A stretch of 64,000 nucleotides of DNA from Ochlerotatus camptorhynchus. Lineage: Eukaryota; Arthropoda; Insecta; Diptera; Culicidae. Within the stretch, counting starts at the first letter, position 1. Every line of letters starts with the position of its first letter. The stretch is from NCBI RefSeq assembly GCF_037179485.1, contig NW_027040824.1:3541001-3605000 (forward strand), in the 5' to 3' direction. Position numbers and translations under genes: made by a program. The notes under the pieces are model-generated. The model made no database searches. It was not told the origin of the DNA and was given only the letters and a program-made list of their open reading frames with translations. This document shows positions 10,676 through 21,411 of this stretch, one piece after another.

Positions 10676-12146
10676 TCAAGTCTCATTGAATACTCGCCAT
10701 AGTGAGTGGCTTGGAAGACAATGATGAACAAAGGCTGCTGATGGCAGGACTGAGACGGATGGATTGGGGGCTTCCATGGGGCTTTTTACGGCGTGTTCCA
10801 GGTTTCCAGGGTTGGGAGTTACAGAGGCATCATAACAATGACTAACATAGTCAGAATTGCTGAATATTTGATCGGCATCAGGCAGTGAATATTCAATATA
10901 TTGATTGTACTTGCTTGTAGAAGCAAGGTGGACGACTCCTGATTCATATCCAGCCACAGGTCCAGGACGACTATGCTGAACGCTGGCAGGAATCGGCACG
11001 ACTGGGTTGGAGGAACCAAGAGCTTCCAAAGAGCGGTCTATTGTGCGTCCCGGACATGAATTAGGATTGTTCGAACAGTAAAGCGGAGGTTGTGAATGAG
11101 CAGTATCAGAAGTGCTTCTCAACTGGAAATAGCCGGCAGATGCTTGAGGCGTTGCACTAGGACACGGAAGCTGATCAGGAAAATTACTGTAACTAATGTT
11201 TACATACTTGCCTCAAAAAGATGGTTGGGAAACCCCACCACCGAACTCGACCGCAGGTCCAGAACGACCTTGATTCACAACGCGGCATCCAATTTTGAAT
11301 CAGCATACTGGGTCTAGTCCGGAGATGGGAGTTGAGAACTCGGAAGGTCCCGGAACAGGAGAGATCGAGAAGACTGGCGTGTTCAAACGAGGCATCCACA
11401 TGTTTTTTGAACCGTCTTCTAATTCACGGAACAAAATTCCTATCCGATGTAAGAGCGACTTCACGTAGTTTGGGAGCCAATCCGACTTTGTACGATATGT
11501 AACTCATACGGCTGATGTCGGATCCTTTTTTAACTAGTGGCACAACCTTAATCGGATCATCGAACTTTACAAAACCTTTGACCAGCTTCTCGATTGATTC
11601 CGATTTCACGCTAGGATGTATACGAGAAAGGTACAGCCAAAACAGCTCAGTGGGTTCAGGGAGTAAGGACCTCGGTAAAGACATTGTCAATTGTTACTGC
11701 TTTAGTACCACCAACAAGTGGTTTGCTGGTGAGCGAGCCTTCATCGCGGCGCCGTTTTAATGGCGGTTGACGCATAAGATCGCCGGAACTCAAGTGTGTT
11801 GGAGTTGTCAATGCGATTCGTTTCGACAGCTGAGCGATATTCTGTCCTTGCTTAGTCATTTCCTCCTTAAGCTCAGCGTGTGAAATTTCCTGTTTCTCGG
11901 TGATAGAATTAATCGCACTACCAAACGACGAAACAACAGTTTTGAGCCGGGCACATTTCTAGGCTTCGCGCACTCGTTGCACATCCAAAACAAGTTCGGG
12001 CTAGTGTGGACAATGTTCGGAAAAGCCTTGTTCAACTTTGTGCCGCCGCATTTCAGGTGAATCATCCTGTAGCAAAAAGCCATGCAGGAGACGGATTCTT
12101 CATCGCCTTTAACTGGTTTAGCGCATTGGTCACAAGCGGACGTCAT
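10676..12146 (-). pseudogene. CR1-like LINE ORF1 (PHD finger and RRM-like)
   Basis: This is the nucleic-acid chaperone-type ORF1 of the same LINE, read on the minus strand. The N-terminus (12146-11950) is a PHD-like zinc finger with the pattern CDQC, then SCMAFCYRMIHLKC and WMCNEC. A middle block at 11690-11424 (LFWLYLSRIHPSVKSE, then ISRMSYISYKVG) resembles the RRM-like domain of LINE ORF1 proteins. The last block (11122-10676) is low-complexity linker. Frameshifts lie between the blocks. The start at 12146 is chosen because the zinc finger follows within four residues. Confidence 0.75.
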
Positions 12147-12502
12147 GCTGACTCAGTTTCCAAATCTGATTTAGAAACAGCGGTGGAGATGCTCTAATAC
12201 GCAAGGAGGAGTTGGATTCTGCAGAGCGTCTGATATCGACAATAACAGTAAACACTACAAGATGACCGATTAGATAACTTTTTCACTGTTTTCACAACAC
12301 GGAATATGTTCCAAATAGACGATTATCACAACGAACTACACTTTCCACTAACAACCGGTAAAATTTTGCAAGTCTACAGAACGGGAAAAACAAAGAACGA
12401 TAGCCCGTCACCCGTGTGATAAAAAATTGTCAAATTGAATAGCGCAAAATCACGACGATGTAAATAACAACTACGATTGTCAACGATTCTAAGATCACAA
12501 AT

Positions 12503-12730
12503 CGACAGTGAGCATGCATAAGGGCGTATACGCGATGATCGATCTTCTCTGTGCATTGTTACAGCTAAGCGAAACAAATTTCTATGCAGAGTTGTAACAG
12601 GTTGTATTGGCTATCAAAAGCAATAGCAAACGCACCAAAAAACATAAATTCTAGCGAGTTATTAATAAAAGAGAAAATTGACTAAGAGAATCGATCATCG
12701 CGTTTACGCCCTTATGCATGCTTACTGTCG
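12503..12730. mobile_element. 228-bp MITE with ~47-bp TIRs
   Basis: The left arm (12503-12550) and right arm (12685-12730) are near-perfect inverted repeats. They begin CGACAGT and contain GCATGCATAAGGGCGTA. AAAT directly flanks both ends (12499-12502 and 12731-12734) and may be a 4-bp TSD. The interior is AT-rich and has no coding potential. Confidence 0.75.
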
Positions 12731-15420
12731 AAATAGCTTATTTGGTCGTGGAGTAATCTCTTCTGAAAGTTTTTAAAAATCTCGGAAAATTCAGGGTTGT
12801 AACCCAGAAGGATCTAGGTGCAAAGGCCTCAAAATCCAATATCAATCTGAGTAAGAAATTAACCAGTAATAGACCCCCATACGGTAGGAGCAAATACACA
12901 ACTTAACAGCAGCAGTGACAATGTCGCACACTTCCAGGGTCAGTTGTTTATAAACAGTTGCTACCGCGTCGTCAGCGATGCGCGCTGGCTTAACTAGGTG
13001 CTTCGAGAAAGGTCAAAATAAACATTGGTGAGTAAGCATCCTACATAGCCGTTCCTACCGCGAGGAGCATTAATTCTTGTTAAAAAAACAGACACCGACT
13101 TTCCAAGAGAAAAACTATCTGTCTCGCTTTATATGTACATACTGGAGAAAAACTATTGTGTAGAGTTTAAGTAACAAATTCATGTATAAAAGGTTTCGAA
13201 TAATAAAGAATCGGGGCAGTTGTTCTGATGAGTTTATTATCCGAGGTTTGCTAGGTGCGGACGAGCACAGTTCCAACCTTAGGATAACTGATTCATCAAA
13301 GAGCTTTTTCCATACAGTAGAAATGGAATTGCACTGTCTTTCATTTTACGGAGAAAGAAAGACCACGCGAGTTGTTGCTCTACGTTGGGCACTTCAACAC
13401 GGGAGTGAAACATGGATGCGCAACGGAGTATGGGCGCTTCACTAGGTACTTTAGAGTAAAATCAAAAAAGGCATTTTTTTCAGAATGCCAAAATAAGCGT
13501 TTCGGCCAAGTTTGACTCAAATCGGTGACATCGACCACAGCTTTTTTAAATTCTGTACTCACTTGAGCTGGAATGACCCATATAAAATTACATAGAAATT
13601 CAAAACTAAGGTTAATGTTGGTCATATTGTTTGTTCAATATCTTCACAAAGTTCGAGCATCCAAACAACCTTATAAATAATTTCGATAATGTTCCAAAAA
13701 GGTACGATGGTGTGTCGGTGGCAAATTTCACATATCTTTTTCTATAACATGTCACAAATGCCAATGTAATATCGTTGTTTAATTTATGTTGAATTCAAGT
13801 TGAAAATCCAATATTTTTACGGCCACCAAAGTGATAAACCGAGGCACAGCTTATCCGCCACCACCGATGAACTGACCGGTGCACAGGTCTAGGCTTAATC
13901 ACGTGCCCCAATTTGGGACTTCCAAATTGATTTTTTTTTCTGCGATGCTTAAATGTGCTATCGTCCAGAGTTGTATAAAACAAGTTTAAACAGTTAGAAT
14001 ATAAATTTAATAAATTAAAAGATCTTTTTGTTTGCTTAATATACAACTATTTGGATAAATCGTGTTGTCTGTCAACACTTGATATCGTTGGAAGAATCTG
14101 ATACACCGGAATTGATTGTAGTCTTCCATCGTAGTCCATCAAGAAACGAATGCAAGGTACTGCAGAAAAAAAAAGAGATACATCCTTATATCAGGAAAAA
14201 CTGACAACAGGAAAAAGCATAACATCAGAAACAATATTATAATTTATGAAAGAGCTGGGTTGGTTGTGCCCGTTTCTACCGGGTGCTCGCTCGTCATCTC
14301 ACTAACAAGGCTCTAGTGTCGATCATAAATTGTCTCTCTGGTTAGCCTCGTTACAAGTGGGAGGATTATTGATAAGGTGTAAATTGAATTCCAGCCTTGA
14401 CTTGGTTGTTGCTTTACCGTTTTTTACTATTCTTTTCAGGGATATTTTTTCCTGCATTAACCAAGGAGTTTCTCTTTGTAAAACGGTAGGTAACCATCAG
14501 AGGATCAAACACTTTTCCACAATGGCTAACATCATCTAATTAGGTTTGAATGCATGGGTAACGGCATGAATGAAGTGCCTCTCGTAGACCCACTCCAGTA
14601 ACGCCTAGAACAAGCCCAATTAAATCTTAGGCAATGATCAAAGTGAGCAGCCTTGCTGGGAAGCTAATTTGTAGGGCTTTATTATTCCCATACTGTGATA
14701 CGCTGCTTGGTAATTAGAGGCCATAACCGTAAAGTGCATCGCAAGAGAGAAAGAACTTCGCGTTCGGTTGGTGGGACATTAATTTTCTTTACTAATACTT
14801 TTGTTAACGAGTTTTAAACTTCAATTTACTGTAATACAGAATATCACTGCAATGTCGCTTAAAACATCACTTGGTTTGCATGAATGACATACACTGAACT
14901 ATGAGAATTGACAAAACAAAAACACGAAAACGTACAAATTTTATACAATCCATCAAAATCGCATGCTTGAGGAATTTTCAAATAAATGGTTCGAAGATAG
15001 TAATATACATTAGCTGCCCCAGTGCGTTTGAGATTAATATAAATCATTTCAAAACAAACCAAATTAAAGATCGTCTGAACAAAGAGCCATTAGCATAAAA
15101 ATTAGAATATTTATTACTGCTCTCCAAAACCTCTCCTGGCGAACGCAGAGTCATGTAAAATAACGGAATGTCAAATCGGTAAAAAAAAAGAGAATCCCCG
15201 AGCCAGTACTAAACGACCAAAGCATAAATTAATAAACATTCAAAACCTGCCACGGGACGGCAGCGATTCCCCGTGTATTCCGCGCATGGCGTCGTCAGTG
15301 CGGTGAAGCCTCATCTTGGCCGACAATAATCATATTTCGTTAAATATTATTAATTTACCACACAGCAAATAACAATAGCGTTGCCGCTGTCAGTTCGACG
15401 ATCTGATGCCTTCCACTGCA
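12731..15420. other. No recognisable gene
   Basis: Read on both strands, this stretch shows no transposon protein, pol III box or tandem array that I can support. The frames at 13182-13445, 13380-13625 and 13795-14046 have no recognisable domain and overlap one another in opposite directions. AT-rich patches dominate 13450-15240. The stretch may be old, diverged repeat or unique intergenic DNA. Confidence 0.45.
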
Positions 15421-15802
15421 CAGTGGGAAATTTAAAGAAAAAAGTCACTATCTCAAAATGCCGCTGGATATGATGGGATAATTACACATGCAGATCACGG
15501 AACGAATCATTTTCGGGTAGTTCGAGGCGAAAATAAGTGTTTTTAACCTTATGTTTAAGGGCCATTGAAACCCAAATTACCCGTATTTTGAAACCACTTC
15601 CGTTCGATTCCTCAGGGTTGACAAAATTTACATTTACTATGAAAAATGTATCAGGCACTAAAAACCCGTATTTTCACCCCAAACTACTCGAAAAGGATTC
15701 GTGCACCTAGGCATTCAATTTCTCATAACAAATAACATCATATCCAGAGGCATTTTGAGATGTTAAATCAAATGACTTTTAGTGAAAAAAAAAATCCCAC
15801 TG
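15421..15802. mobile_element. 382-bp MITE with CAGTGGGA TIRs
   Basis: The left arm (15421-15475) and right arm (15737-15802) are inverted repeats. They share CAGTGGGA, an AAAAGTCA block and CTCAAAATGCC-CTGGATATGAT. The interior also has matching CCGTATTTT words. No unambiguous TSD is visible (left flank TGCA, right flank TACA), so the superfamily is open. Confidence 0.75.
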
Positions 15803-16264
15803 TACACTGACTGAGAGAACGCCGAACGGAGATCTCGATTTCATTATGCGGAGGCTCGGGTCACACTTGATGATTGTGAGTGTATCTTTTTTTTTTCGTT
15901 CCCCGTCGTTGTATTCCTCCGTATTAACCTATTCACAGGTCTTTCTCACCTCGTGGAGCCGCAAAGACCGGAATTCATCATCGTTTCTCCCACGCGCAGG
16001 GGCTCGTGTGGAAACTCTGGGATCGACGGTTTTTTTCCCTTCACAAATATATCACACTAATCAAAGGGAAAAATGCCGACTGTCGACAGGGTCTTGGCTG
16101 AACAAAATTCAGTATCGGATTTGTTCAGTGGCGTGCATTGGCAAGTATATGAATCGAAATTTAGGATATGTAATCGATAAGTCCAGCGGAACATCAATAG
16201 GACAGGCGATTTGTGTGTATTTTATTTTTTAGAGATTTGTTATTTTGATTTGAAATGACCGTAG

Positions 16265-16421
16265 CAGCCATAGTATAATTGTGTGGCAAGTACAATCATA
16301 CTCTATGCCCAGGGAAGTCGAGACGTATTTCAAAAAATCCTAGATCGGACCAGGAATCGAACCTATTCACCTCCAGCATGGTCTTACTTTGTAGCTGCAC
16401 ATTTACCGACTGAGCTAAGGG
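16265..16421 (-). mobile_element. SINE (Feilai-like) body, split by a hAT element
   Basis: On the minus strand this matches the first half of the SINE at 9539-9835: box A (16405-16421), box B (about 16350), the CCCAGGGAAG-like body and the GTGTGGCAAGT region. The last bases of its head lie 2.4 kb away at 18846-18860, across the hAT insertion. The 3' (GAA)n part is missing or diverged beyond 16265. Confidence 0.8.
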
Positions 16422-16981
16422 CAGGGATGCCAGATAATTTTTTCAAAATTCTGTATGAGTGTCAAACAATATGTCTGTATTTGTCTGTATTCTAGAAAAA
16501 TCACTGCATTGCAGATTTCATATTTCCCACATGTATTTTGGCTATAAAATTACTCGCTACACACTAAACTAAACAAATACGCATTTTTAAACTTAAGTGC
16601 GTTTTTGCGGTTTTTAATATTTGTATTCCTAGCACAAAAAATACGAAGTCAAAACTTAAAAAGCATTTTGCTATTTAAAATCACGCGATTAAAAAAAAAT
16701 AAAATCCCGTTCAAGGTCCATGTACCGAACCATGGGAATTAAGTGACAACGTAAAAAAGAAACATAGGCATGTGGGAAGGCTAGAAGAAGGGAAAATCTA
16801 TTAATTCAAATAAACATAACTGAGAAATGATCAGAACTTACCGAACAGATTTTATAATTTAGTCTTCTCATACATGTTGCTTGAAAATAGTCGAAAAGCT
16901 GTTTTTATGATTTCAGTCGTGCCCTTTTCTGTTTCAATGGCTTTTCCATATTCCTTGGACGCTAGGATTCCCTGCATCATA

Positions 16982-17221
16982 CACAGCAAAAAAATAATTT
17001 TGATATCACGTCAAAGTGGATGCACTACAATCATGTCGAAAATATGGTGTAATATTACTTGCTAAAAAGGAAAAAATTATCATTAATACAATGCATGAAC
17101 TGACATTACGCTGCTTTTACTGCATTTGTTTATTTATGTGGTCATAAAAATTACATGAAATTTTCGACATGATTGTAGTGCATCCACTTTGATGTGATAT
17201 CAAAATTATTTTTTTGCTGTG
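16982..17221. mobile_element. 240-bp MITE, TA TSD, in hAT transposase
   Basis: Long near-perfect TIRs of about 61 bp open with CACAGCAAAAAAATAATTTT and close with its complement. TA dinucleotides at 16980-16981 and 17222-17223 are the TSD, as in Tc1/mariner-type MITEs. The insertion interrupts the hATC domain right after the residues NRMDAA. Confidence 0.93.
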
Positions 17222-17590
17222 TAGCTGCATCCATCCTGTTACACAGTTTAGTTTTGTTTAGGGTGATCGACGAAAACATCCTTTCTACTGCCGCTGATGA
17301 GTGTGGCAATGCAAGTAGGGTTGGCACAATTCGTCTGAGATAAGGAAAAGCGATTTCGCCATTAACCCGTTTGGTGGCCAGTACCACTCCCCAAAATTCA
17401 ACACCATCATAAATAGTATCCATTGGCAAATCCATGTTTCTCATCTCGCGGAATTCGTTGTCTACCATTTGCATTTCGAATTCGTTGATAACATTTGGGA
17501 ACATGTGCGGGTGCGTTTTATTTTTGAGATTTTTGGGTCAATGCACTACCTCAAAATCCTGGCAATGGTTTACGAGAATCATATCATCCA

Positions 17591-18113
17591 CACGGGAAAA
17601 AATCCGATCTCCGAAATGAGAAAAATGACTCATGATTTCATGAACACAGCGTATTTTCATGTTATGAAAATACACCATGAATAATATTCATGATATCATG
17701 TGCAACTTTTGCGTAACACAGCAAACATTCCCAAAATCATGAATCATCCGAGTTGAAATCATGAGCTAAATTCATGGGTTTAACTTTTAACCAAAAAATG
17801 CAAAAAAAAAAAAAAAAAAAATGAAGCATCAGACTGGATTCGAACCAAGAACTTTGAGATCATTAGACTCATACTTTGACCACTAGACTATTAGTACTTG
17901 AAAAGACAAAAGGCGTATAACAGATCCTATGTAGTGTGGTTTATGAACACGGTTTGCCAAGTACGTGTAACGCTTGTAGCGGTCTTGATTTCACTGCATT
18001 ATGAAATCATGAGTTTTCATGACGAAATCATGAATCACAATTTCATGGGATGGCAAGTTTTTTTCATTTCATGATTTTTTATTCATGAAAATGGAATCGG
18101 ATTTGTTTTCGTG
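17591..18113. mobile_element. TCATGA-rich MITE in hAT element
   Basis: The ends CACGGGAAAAAATCCGATC (17591-) and the complement of CACGAAAACAAATCCGATT (-18113) are inverted repeats. The interior is packed with TCATGA/CATGAAATCATG words that form many small palindromes. CA lies on both sides (17589-17590 and 18114-18115), and removing the element with one CA restores the hAT transposase frame, which suggests a 2-bp duplication. It carries a poly(A) run and a tRNA-like segment. Confidence 0.75.
17825..17890 (-). other. tRNA-like segment (degenerate)
   Basis: On the minus strand the stretch has a box A-like TAGTCTAGTGGTCAAAG and a perfect box B core GGTTCGAATCC. Between them is an anticodon-arm-like TGAGT-CTAATGA-TCTCA. 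A T-run follows on that strand, which could terminate pol III. The acceptor stem does not pair well and the segment lies inside a MITE, so this is a tRNA-derived SINE head or pseudogene and not a working tRNA gene. Confidence 0.45.
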
Positions 18114-18860
18114 CATATTGATACGTTTCCCGATTTGATTTACAAGCGTTATGTAGAAGTTCATCGCCATTGTTCTGAAGTGATGAACATCCTCAAGCTT
18201 GATGCTATTGGTTGACAAAACATCATCCAAATGTTTTGGTACGCCAGTACCCATATAAACCTTTTCCACAGTAGTTTCTGGGTTGCAAAATCAACGAACC
18301 CAGGTCTTCAAGCTTCGCAATGTAGTCTCATGAAATTATCGAGGATTTCCTTGAGCAAACGAACTAGCTCAGAATTGGGTCGGAATATTTAAGGCGCTTC
18401 CTATTGGAACAAGCGGTTTAGTTTGTTAACTTTTGGTAGAACAAATTCCAAAAACCTCAAGCAAAGCTCCGTCATGGGGTTCTCCAAGATACCGCTGATT
18501 TCTTTCATCTTCTCGGCATCAAGTCCACATTTGAATTAGTATAATTTAAGTATACTCTGAGAGCAGGAAGTCTTTCTAGTATCCGTTTCACCACCTGCTC
18601 TAATGACAACCAGCGTGCGGCAGCCGGGTGGAGCAATTTTCAAGTCCATAATTGCAGCTTCAAGCAAATTTCGAAAATAATTTTGTTTATTTTATGTTAA
18701 ATTTCAGGAACTAATTGGTAAAAATCTGTACAAAATCTGTATTAAGTTTCAAATATCTGTATAATATCTGTAGTCTGTATTGGGTCTGTACGAAACTTCA
18801 AATATCTGTATAAATACTGACATATCTGTATATCTGGCACCGCTGGCTAAGGGAGGCCCT

Positions 18861-20057
18861 TTGAAACTTTATTACCTATAAACATTGATTTTTGACAGCT
18901 AATTTCGTGAAGGGGTCATATATCAACCCGTGGGATCGAATCGGTTAAAGTTTCTCTGCCCTGAAACAATTTGTTTCTTATGTATTAGAATCTTTAAAGC
19001 AAACATATGAAAAACAGATTTGCAATTGCATTAAAATTTCATATTTTTATTTTTTTAAATAAAAATATGGATAACTTTTTTTCCCATGTATAATTTTTCT
19101 TCAAACCTTATTTTATTTTCTACAATTTTAATAGTTAAAATACTTTTTTGTAGCAATCGGTTTAAAAGGAATGTTTCACTCACTTTGCGTTCTAGCATCC
19201 AGTAAGATCGATTTTTTTACGCTCGGTTATTTTGGAAGTAGGGTAGAGAACTACTCCGGCCTAATCGTCCATGTTGGGCCTTTCGAACAAAACACTTCAA
19301 ATAAATCCATTAATTCTAAGTTATCAAGTCAATTATGCGTTTGGTACGATACTTTAGTTAATAAGCTACATAACGAAGTAAATGAGAACGCGTGATATCA
19401 AGGTTTGTACCCATTATTCCAAAAAACAAAAGAAGCGCTCCGACCTAATCAATTTTTTTTATCTTTATCCGATAAGACGAAGTGAATTCATTGATGTTTC
19501 AATGGCGTTTCAATGCGTTAGGCCGAGTTTAAAATCCGTAGGCAGAGTTTGGCGTCAAGAAGCAGTGTTAGACTTTTGACAATATCTCAGCGATTGGTTT
19601 TTCTTTATCAAATCTTACGGTACGTACGGAAAGGTAAATAAATTTGGAAGCCATCAGTAATAATAACATTCCGTTTGGTGCTAAACTGCGCTAGATTAAC
19701 AAAGACTAAGTTCGGGTTGTGCTTAATAGGCCGGAAATGAGGTAGTTAACCCATTTTTTTTTTCTATTTGCTTGGTGTTCATAATCAGGGTTTTCTCACT
19801 TAGTAATTCTTGGCATAGTTCCGGACTAGTTAATTATTTAAGTGAGTTTTTTTAGAAGGAAGTGTAGTTTTCGACATTATCGAAAGATAGAATTAATCTT
19901 TTTCGATTGGTAATTGACGAACCAATTTGCGCATCATCCGTGCGTGGTCACGCATACCTGCTCAAACATCATCTTCACCGAGTGTGAGCACCGTTCATCC
20001 TTCATCGTGCGCCTGTGTGTGTTGAGTACCGAGCCTCGATCAAGTTCACCACACCGA
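18861..20057. other. No recognisable gene
   Basis: I recognise no domain or repeat boundary here. The frames at 19171-19395 and 19382-19579 are not supported. The AT-rich tract at 19030-19160 is simple in composition. The final 11 bases (20047-20057) are the left TSD of the repeat at 20058-20415. Confidence 0.4.
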
Positions 20058-20415
20058 GATGGGAAATGACAGGTGGGCAGGAACTCACGGTCTCCCAGTG
20101 TTGGTTAGTTCCTTGCCGTTAATGTTCACGAAAAGTTCACTATTTTGCCATACAGAAATTCAAAACGAAAATTTGTATCTGCGGATTTGGACAGTTTTTG
20201 ACCTGTTTCATACGACCATACGAGAAGGTGTATGCTGGTCACAAATGCCGTGCCAAACTGATTTCCTACGCAATTAATCAATCTTTGATGTGAATTTCGC
20301 TAATAAACACGAGGAGCATTTCTTATAGCAAAACTTGCCATAACAAAATGGGCGGTTCATTTGAGTAAACAAACTAACACTTCTTCCGACTGTGTCACCT
20401 CTCTTACTCGCCTAG
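20058..20415 (+). mobile_element. Unclassified ~358-bp repeat, copy 3
   Basis: This sequence, from GAGATGGGAAATG to CTCTTACTCGCCTAG, is closely similar to the copy at 46790-47144. It is flanked by the direct repeat CACCACACC(GA) at 20047-20057 and 20416-20426, so it is a discrete insertion. The ends are not inverted repeats of each other and there is no poly(A) or tRNA-like head. The open frame through it is repeat-coded, since it also appears in the other copy. Confidence 0.75.
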
Positions 20416-20426
20416 CACCACACCGA

Positions 20427-20622
20427 AGGCTTCCTTGACATCAGTGTAAACGCCTACACATATATTGCTCGTGGGTAGTAGTATAGGATTATCAGATAAA
20501 CTTTTGTTTTCGTTTCTTTCCCTCCTACATCAGTTATGTTTTCATTTTATGTTTCTGTGTTCTGTGTATTGTTTCTGTGTGCATTTGATAATTGCTTAGT
20601 GGTGAGCGAGTAGTACGACAAA
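20427..20622 (+). other. Probable 5' UTR of the I-like LINE
   Basis: This T-rich, gene-free stretch leads directly into the first ATG of LINE ORF1 at 20623. The exact 5' end of the LINE cannot be placed. Confidence 0.35.
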
Positions 20623-21411
20623 ATGGATGTTTTGTCAGAAGACGTTGCCTCAGTCTGCCAGGCTAAGAAAAGATCACAGTCCTTTCCGAATGACTCGACT
20701 GGCCCATGGGTTGTCTACTTTCAGCCCAAAAACAAACTTTTGAATGTAAAGCTGGGTTTAGACAGGGCAAGTCAATTGATCAAGTCAGTTGAATTCAATT
20801 GACTTGAACGCGAAGTGAACGTATAAACCATGCCATTCAACTGACTTGATCAACTAACTTGAATTTAAAAAAGTTGAACCAGGCTCAACTTTTCAAGCCA
20901 ATTGAATTCAACTGAGTTGATCATTTGACTTGCCTAGTCTAAACCCTGCTTAATGCAAATTACTAATGATCTGAGGAAGCGATACTCGGCCGTGGCCGAA
21001 ATCACGAAGGTTAGGCACAATAAACTTCGTGTGTCCGTCTCTAACCTGAAGCAGGCTAACGAGATTGCTGCCTCCCAGCTCTTCACACTCGAGTATAGAG
21101 TTTACATCCCAGATCGTGATGTGGAGATCGAAGGTGTGGTCACCGAAGCTAGTCTGACCCCCGAGATCTTGAAGAAGCAGGCGGTTGGCCGTTTCAAGAA
21201 CCCTTCGCTTCCCCCCGGTGAAGATACTGGATGTCCAAAAACTGAACTCAGTAGCTGTCAGCGAGGGTAAAAAAAGGTTTTACTCCCACAGACTCGTTTC
21301 GTGTGACCTTTCCTGGTTCAGCCCTTCCTCAATACATCGAACTGGGAAAACTTCGACTACCTGTGCGTTTGTTCGTTCTCCGCGTCATGAACTGCTAAAA
21401 CTGTAAGCAGT
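20623..21411 (+). pseudogene. I-like LINE ORF1, 5' part
   Basis: ORF1 is a nucleic-acid-binding protein. It starts at ATG 20623 with MDVLSEDVASVCQAKKRSQS and continues to GPWVVYFQPKNKLLNV at 20750, where the MITE intervenes. It resumes at 20952 with ITNDLRKRYSAVAEITKVRHNKLRV, an RRM-like part typical of CCHC-type LINE ORF1 proteins. A frameshift near 21225 moves the frame, and the next block continues toward MNC, an in-frame stop and NCKQL, the first zinc knuckle. It stops at about 21411, at the large insertion. Confidence 0.8.
20751..20951. mobile_element. 201-bp hAT-type MITE in LINE ORF1
   Basis: The ends GCTGGGTTTAGAC and the complement of GCAGGGTTTAGAC form TIRs of about 55 bp that also share GGCAAGTCAA and TTGAATTCAATTG. 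The flanks AATGTAAA (20743-20750) and AATGCAAA (20952-20959) are an 8-bp TSD with one difference, as expected for hAT elements. LINE ORF1 coding is continuous across the removed insert. The interior is a chain of CAACTGA/TCAGTTG palindromes. Confidence 0.9.

Larger units (their letters stand above)
7290..12190 (-). mobile_element. Near full-length CR1-like LINE
   Basis: This ~4.9-kb minus-strand non-LTR retrotransposon is recognisable almost end to end. ORF1 comes first (PHD-type zinc finger, then an RRM-like block). ORF2 follows with an apurinic-type endonuclease, RT with an intact YADD, and a C-terminal thumb. Two SINEs (7834-7970 and 9539-9835) interrupt ORF2, and removing them restores continuity of the alignment. 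Multiple frameshifts show that it is dead. The PHD finger in ORF1 and the endonuclease opening IFYQNTGGM support a CR1-clade placement. Confidence 0.85.
16874..18560 (-). pseudogene. hAT transposase relic (hATC dimerisation domain)
   Basis: The coding pieces run on the minus strand. 18560-18290 gives an upstream region (EISGILENPMTEL-type). 18269-18114 gives another. 17590-17224 ends in the C-terminal dimerisation signature LPHSSAAVERMFSSI followed by LCNRMDAAT. The last residues (ILASKEYGKAIE) lie at 16979-16900, beyond the inserted MITE. The C-terminal hATC domain holds transposase subunits together. Stops, a frameshift near 17520 and the two MITE insertions make it non-functional. The BED and DDE parts were not recognised. 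Confidence 0.85.
16422..18845 (-). mobile_element. hAT transposon inserted in a SINE
   Basis: The ends are CAGGGATGCCAGATAA (16422-) and the complement of CAGCGGTGCCAGATA (-18845), typical hAT TIRs. An exact 8-bp TSD, GCTAAGGG, lies at 16414-16421 and 18846-18853. The TSD belongs to the SINE head, so the hAT element landed in the SINE. It encodes a minus-strand hAT transposase relic and carries two younger MITEs (16982-17221 and 17591-18113). Repeated CTGTAT words fill both subterminal regions. Without the two MITEs it would be about 1.7 kb, so it may be internally deleted. Confidence 0.93.

Noticed and set aside
17825..17890. Functional tRNA gene
   Set aside because: Box B is good, but the acceptor stem does not pair and the segment lies inside a MITE.
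20059..20277. 72-codon frame beginning MGNDRWAGTHGLPV
   Set aside because: The same frame occurs in the repeat copy at 46790-47144 and follows the repeat, with no known domain. It is repeat-coded.
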